Shown piece after piece: positions 40,901 through 47,895 of a stretch of DNA of 64,000 nt; the stretch's first letter is position 1; the number at the start of each line of letters is the position of its first letter. The stretch comes from Pseudorasbora parva. Lineage: Eukaryota; Chordata; Actinopteri; Cypriniformes; Gobionidae. A model generated the notes under the pieces. It was given only the letters and a program-made list of their open reading frames with translations. It had not been told where the DNA came from and ran no database searches. A program made the position numbers and the translations under genes. The DNA lies in the NCBI RefSeq assembly GCF_024679245.1, contig NC_090174.1:13883350-13947349 (forward strand). The letters are read 5' to 3'.

Positions 40901-43900
40901 GCTCTACGTAAAAAATAAATAAAAAAAATGTTTAATCAAACATACATTTTCCAGTGTTATTTTACTATTATTTATATAATAAAATAGTATTTATACATAT
41001 TTTGAATTAGCGTTTATTTTAAACGTTTTTTTTCTGGTTATTTCTTTATTGTAAAGTTGCAGTCTGTACTTGTAGTCAGAACAAAAGTGACAGATGTGTT
41101 ACTTACTTTTTCAGATTGCGTTTTGCAAGGGAAATTCTTATTTTAGTCATACTTCCGAGATGTAGAATCTGTGATTCTGAACTACATTATCCACACCGGT
41201 GTGGTGACTGACAGCCACACATATTCCTCAATGTTAGATTAATCTGTGCTGAGGAGCACAGATGTAAAGATGATAATTCTGCAAATAACTGCAATTGCAG
41301 TTTTCAAACAGAGATGGCGACAAAGAGGCAACTTGTGGACCGCATCTTTAACAAGAAAAACTCTACTCGCGCCACCTAAAAAAAATTTCAATTAATGGCA
41401 AAATTGCTATTCGGCTGTTTTAAGTAATGCCAAATAAATAATCCATTATAGTAAGTATGTATTTAATAATAGTAATAATAATAATTACAACAATTTATAT
41501 TGTTAAATATAAACAGTAATTTAATACCAATTGATATCTTGAACTTTCATCCTTACATCTGAAAAAAGTTAGCAGAAATATTTCAGGTGGGCAAATATAA
41601 TTGGCCTGACTGGATATATTGCCCCATTTTGAAGGTACTTTTTTTTCAAACATTCCACATAAATTTGGATTTGTCCATTCTGTGTGTGTGGTTTCAGGTA
41701 CCCCGGAGTTGAACGTGTCCGAGCGTAAAGAGCTGGAGGGTAAACTGAAAGAGAGAGAAGAGTTTCTGCTGCCAATATATCATCAAGTAGCTGTACAGTT
41801 CGCCGACCTTCATGACACACCGGGCCGCATGCAGGAGAAAGGAGTCATCACTGTCAGTACTCAATAGCTTACACTAGTCTGCTCTGCTTTTGTCATGTTT
41901 TTGTCACTTTCTGTTGGAACCGTTGATTTTTACTTCATATTCTCCATAGTTAAAGAATCAGAAGCTCGACTAAAATAAGACCTAAATCAATTTATTGAAT
42001 TTGGACTTGATATGAAAGTGTTTTTATTGTGTGTGTTTAGGACATCCTGGAGTGGCCGACATCTCGGTTGTTCTTCTACTGGCGTTTGCGCCGGTTATTG
42101 CTGGAAGACACGGTTAAGAGGAAGATCCAGTGTGCAAACAGCGAGCTAACGGACGGGCAAGTTCAGGCAATGCTCCGGCGCTGGTTCGTGGAGGCAGAGG
42201 GAGCTGTGAAAGTATGTTGCAAAAAACTATTGCATTTAGGGTGCAGTAAGCGATTTCTAAAAAAAAAACACTAACAAACTAGCACAACCCTCTCTTCATT
42301 GCTCCGCCCCCCAAAATAACGAACATCCTATGCAAATCGGGCAATCACATAAAGCTGGTGCATCAGACAGCTTGTGCAAGAATCAGTCAAGTAACCTTTA
42401 TTTATATAGAAAAGTGAAGCCGCCACTGGCAAAATATGGGTCAGCGTCATATTTTGACATTGGCGGCTTCACTTTTCTATGTAAATAAAGGTTACATCTT
42501 GCACTGATTTGGGACCTGAGTCAGCCCAGTAGTGACCCGCAGTGTAAAGCAGCAGTATCAAAACCTCGCCCACTCTCCCACCACACAGTTTACCGCAGAA
42601 CAACTCATTATGTTGGTGTAAAATATATACTAAATATTCAACTATATTACAGATCTGCCCACATTGACACTATATGATAATTGAACTGAGCTGGATGACA
42701 TCACCGCTTTCTCTAGAGCGTTTTCACTAATGCCGAATCAAATTCTGTTGCATAATTTTCCTGTTAAAACTGTGAAGTTGCTTTGAAACAATCCGCATAG
42801 TAAAAAGAGCTGTATGAATGCAAGAAAGGTGACTTGACTTGACAATAACTTGTCAACTTGAAATAAACAGCTATGGAAATGTATTTAAAAAATTAAGTTA
42901 AAGCTCTAATCTCCTCCGGGAAAATCCAGAAGAAAAGTCTGTTAGTGCCTCAGTGACTACTTTGCTAAGAGAAGCTGTCAAGCTTAGTCGGTGCAGTCAG
43001 ATCAATATTGTTAAATATAAACTCTTTCCCAGCCTGCTTTAAAAAAAAAAAAAATTATCAGCCACCACCCGCATCTTTTGATTCATTTTCACCAAATTTT
43101 CATGGCCCCCAGTATATTTTGTTGTATGAATATCTGAACATGCAATATATCAAAAGAAAGAACAGACCCTCTACTTTTAAACAAACAAACTAAAATCAGT
43201 TGTATTGTAACTTCATACATCCTTTTTATCAACAATTGAATGTGGGTAAGTTTCATAAAACTAACATTTTGAGCAAAAAAACTGAGAAAAGGTAGTTTTT
43301 GTCAAAGACTACATCCAGATCAGATTCAGAACAATGATCACAGACCATGATCACAAAACATAGATGGAGTAGATCGAGTCCATTAACACCCCTAAAGCTT
43401 ATACCTCGTCTTGGGTTGACATATCATTCAGTAACATTAGGCGGTTTTGATTTATATGCAATTTAAAGCAGCACTAGGTAACTTTTCAACCTTCAGAATA
43501 TATTTTCAAGACTCTTGTGACGATACATCAACTTCCAATAGGTTGAATGACACGTCTGCCATAGTCTGATGGGGTCTGTATCGTTTTTAATCATACTTTT
43601 TAACTTCTGGTTTCGGGTAATAACCCGAAAACAAACAAAAAAACTACAAAATTCGACTGCTTTACGGCATATACGTCACTTCCACCTCCACCCCCACTTC
43701 CTTAAATTCGGACGTGCGAGCCCAACTATCGTTTGTTTGCCGGATGTTATAGTCATGTTATAGTCATGGCCGAAGCAGCACAGAAAAATAAGAAAGTAAA
43801 GGTTTTGTCGGAGGAAAGCAAAAAGAGGAAACAAAAAAAGTGATCGGATTAAAGGCAGGGCGAGGATTAACATTGGACCAGCGTTTGCTCGTTGGCGTGT

Positions 43901-46900
43901 TATTACCTACCACTCAAACATTGTATTGAAGTATCCTATAGATTCTGTAAAATGGTAACCAATAGACTAGGCTACTATAATGACGCGGCTTGTAAACGTG
44001 AGCATCGCGATCATTTCTTTGGTGTTCGAAAAAAATAAAACCCATTAAATTATATTCATATGACATGCTGAAGGATGCCACTTTACCTGGGATGAAGAGA
44101 ATTCACACGTGACGCAAGCAGAACACCTGCATGTGAACTCCTCCTGCAGTGTTCAGGGCTATCATGTTTGTCATGTCAACAAATGCACGTGCGCATCCCG
44201 TGATGTAGTGAAGTGAAGTATCATGCACAATGACAAACAGGAGTGCAACATTCTGGAAAAAATATTGTTAAGCAGAGTGGACTGCCATAACATCAAAGAA
44301 AAACATTAGCTACAGGCTTTAACATGGCTGTGTTTACAATTATAAATACCACACAAAAAATTGCCTACGTAGGCGATTGTAACCAAGGAAAAGTGGCTGA
44401 AAATAAAACTTAAAAATTCACTAGCCTACATTGAATGTAAAGTTTGTGTGGATAAATACGCACGGCAGCAACATTACCCAAATCAGACTAGAAACATCTG
44501 TCACAGTCTAGTCTACAACAGGCCTGCATTTATGATTTAGGCCATTCAAACGTCTCCAAAATAATTAAATGTAATTATTTAACCGTTCAGAATTAAACTT
44601 TAAAAGCAGCACACACATGGTTGATTGTTCTTGCAATCGTAATGCAATTGACTATGGGCTACATTAAACCTTAAAATAAAAAGGTTATTGAGTGTTTACA
44701 CAGTCCTATAGCCTACAATAAAAGAGCCTGCACAGCGACAGGAAATAAAAATAATAACAGCCTACCTCTCCAGAGCACGTGCAGAGCTCCACTCATGAAC
44801 CACTCACTGGTAAAACACCGTCCGCTCAAATCCTGCTCTAAAAAGGAACTTTATCTGTACTGTAGCCTACTATACACGTTGTAGCAATTAAAACGCATAT
44901 TTAGTTTTATATGTTAAATGTAAATATATTTATTTAATTAAAAATATTAGGCAGTATATATGATATAGTAGTCATTTGTTTATTTTAATTTAGCCTACAT
45001 TGAATCTGAAAATTGAACAGAACACATGGGAAATATGGGGGTCAGAAATTATTTTGACCACTTAAAGCATTTCTTTGAATTTGAATGAAAGTGAATTTTG
45101 TTTTAAATAAATTGTATCTTAATTTTAAGTAATTGTTTTATTGACTAATTGCCTTGATTTAATAAATAATACGAAAATATAGCATAGCCTACAATGACAT
45201 GGAGGCTCTGGCACCCTGTGAACAACGTCTTAACTGAACAACTATTAGAAAAAAAAGCTTTAGGTGGTGCAGCCTTATAGCCATTTATTTCAATTAGACC
45301 TATATTTGATCCAGCATGTCACAAAGGGCATTTCGGGTTGAGCACGCGGCGCTCAGCGGAATGAGCTTCAGAAATTAACGGAATATTCAGAAAGCGTAAT
45401 ACTGCTCATTCTTTCTACGCACACAGCAATTTTTTTTTTTAAAAGCAAAGTTTTAAAAACATAATTCAACATATAAATAATACCTGTTAATAACTTTTTA
45501 TTTGTTTAATTCGTTTAAAAATAATAGTGTACATATTTGGTTAAAATCGATTACGTTTTCGAAACTTGTGTTGGTTGGTCCGATCGATTGTGCAATCGAT
45601 TTGCGAACGTAAAGTGACAGCCCTACTGGGAAGCGTTCTCTTATAAATGACAGAAATATCTGTCAATGGCGGGGAAAGAGTTAAGTATCCCCAACTTAGT
45701 AAGCAAGAGGTGACAGTGGCAAGGAAACCAAACTTCTTCAGGTGACAGAATGGAGTAAAAAAAAACTTGGGAGAAACCAGGCTCTATAATAGCTTTTAGC
45801 TCAGAATAGTTCTCCTCTGGCCAATGAATAAACAGTGTGATTATGATTCAGGCTGCATCACAAGGCAGAATTCAGATCGGTAGCATTCAAATATTCATCA
45901 AGTTCCTGAAGATTGGATTCATCACGCCGGTACGGAACCTGCTGTTGAATCGGCTGTGATTCAATAACAACAGCAATATCTTAGTTCTGTGAAACAAAAA
46001 CAGAAAAAACAATACTCGCATATTGAGCAGAAACAAAGGAACCTCAGTGTCCGTTTTTACTAGACCTTCCCGTTCTCTAACGTCTCTCTAGCGCTGGAAA
46101 TTCTTTTGAGTATTAAAAGTATTATCTGAGTATTATTTCCAGTATTATCCTAGCTCTTGCCTGATCGTAAACCCTTTTACTTCCAATTATTCTCCTCTGA
46201 CCTTTACAAATTTCCCACTTGCTCACTCTCTCTCCAGATCACCAACAAAAATCTTGTGAAGAGTTTTGAAAATGTGACCAAAGTATTGAGAAATGTGTCC
46301 TAGAGATTGTAAAATTAAACAAAAAAACTGTAGCAAATCTTTCTTTTACTGAAGTGGCGTGTGGACTAGGGACTATATGACCATTAGTAATGATCAGAAT
46401 GAATGAGCTCTCCCGAGCTCCGACAAGGCCTCTGAAGAGTCGCCACACCAGGTCCTGGAGCAGAGCCAAGTCCCCAGGGCAGGTTAAAGTATCTGCAGAA
46501 GACGGTGTCTGGACCACTAATACATTACCCCAATCTGAGCGAGCTATCTTAAGCTACAATTAATCTCCACCCTGCCACGCGCAGATAGGAGAGCAACACG
46601 CTGTTTCTTAATTAAAAGCAAACGGATTAAAAATGATTAATATGGGGCATTAAATGTTCTTGCCGACTACAAGTGCTTGCGGTTTTTAGAAGCACGGAAG
46701 CCCATTAACGCCTCGACAAATCTTCACAAGCACAAGTCCAGCTTTGTTTCAGATCAGCCTGATGTTATCAGTCTAAGCCTAAATGAAGAGCCGTTGATTA
46801 GGATTGTGATTTGGTTTTCAAATAGAAACATTGTCAGAAAGTTTGTTTGGCAAGATGTTTTAAGCAAGCTCAAGGTGTTTTGAACTTTTTATTTTTATTC

Positions 46901-47106
46901 TCGTTTCTTTATTTCTCAATGTATTTTTTGTTGTCGTTTGTCTCAGGCATATCTGTGGGACAGTAATGAGGATGTTGTAGAATGGTTGGAGAGGCAGCTG
47001 GCAGAGGAAGAGGGTGCCAGATCTGTCATCGATGAGAATATCAAATATATCCGCAGAGATCACATCCTCAAACAGATCCGCAGGTAACATCCAGAGTTTA
47101 CCAGTC

Positions 47107-47198
<92 letters not shown>

Positions 47199-47860
47199 AT
47201 TTTGCAAGTTCTCCCACTTGGAAATCATGGAGGGTCTGAAATTGTCATCCTAGGTGCATGTCCACTGTGAGAGACATAATCTAAAAAAAAGAAATCCAGA
47301 AATCACAATATATGATTTTTTTTAACTATTTATTTGTATGATACAGCTGCAAATAAGTATTTGAACACCTGTCTATCAGCTAGAATTCGGACCCCAAAGA
47401 CCTGTTAGTCTGCCTTTAAAATATCCACCTCCACTCCATTTATTATCCTAAATTAGATGCACCTGTTTGAGGTCGTTAGCTGAATAAAGACACCTGTCCA
47501 CCCCATATAATCAGTAAGAATCCAACTACTAACATGGCCAAAACCAAAGAGCTGTCCAAAAGACACTGAGACAAAATTGTACACCTCCACAAGGCTGGAA
47601 AGGGCTACTGGGAAATTGCCAAGCAGCTTGGTGAAAAAAGGTCCACTGTTGGAGCAATCATTAGAAAATGGAAGAAGCTAAACATGACTGTCAATCTCTG
47701 TTTGCCGATACTGTTATTTTGAAAGTGTAAATGATGGAAATACAATCTAACTTTTTAATATATTATAAGAATGTCTAATCTCTCATTTGATCTTTTCTTG
47801 GCTTCTTTATGCACATTAATAAAACAATTTACCTTGGCTGCCCAAACCCCACTGTATGTG

Positions 47861-47895
<35 letters not shown>

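Noticed and set aside
47014..47253. ORFs made of CV or HT repeats
   Set aside because: Translations of the (TG)n microsatellite.
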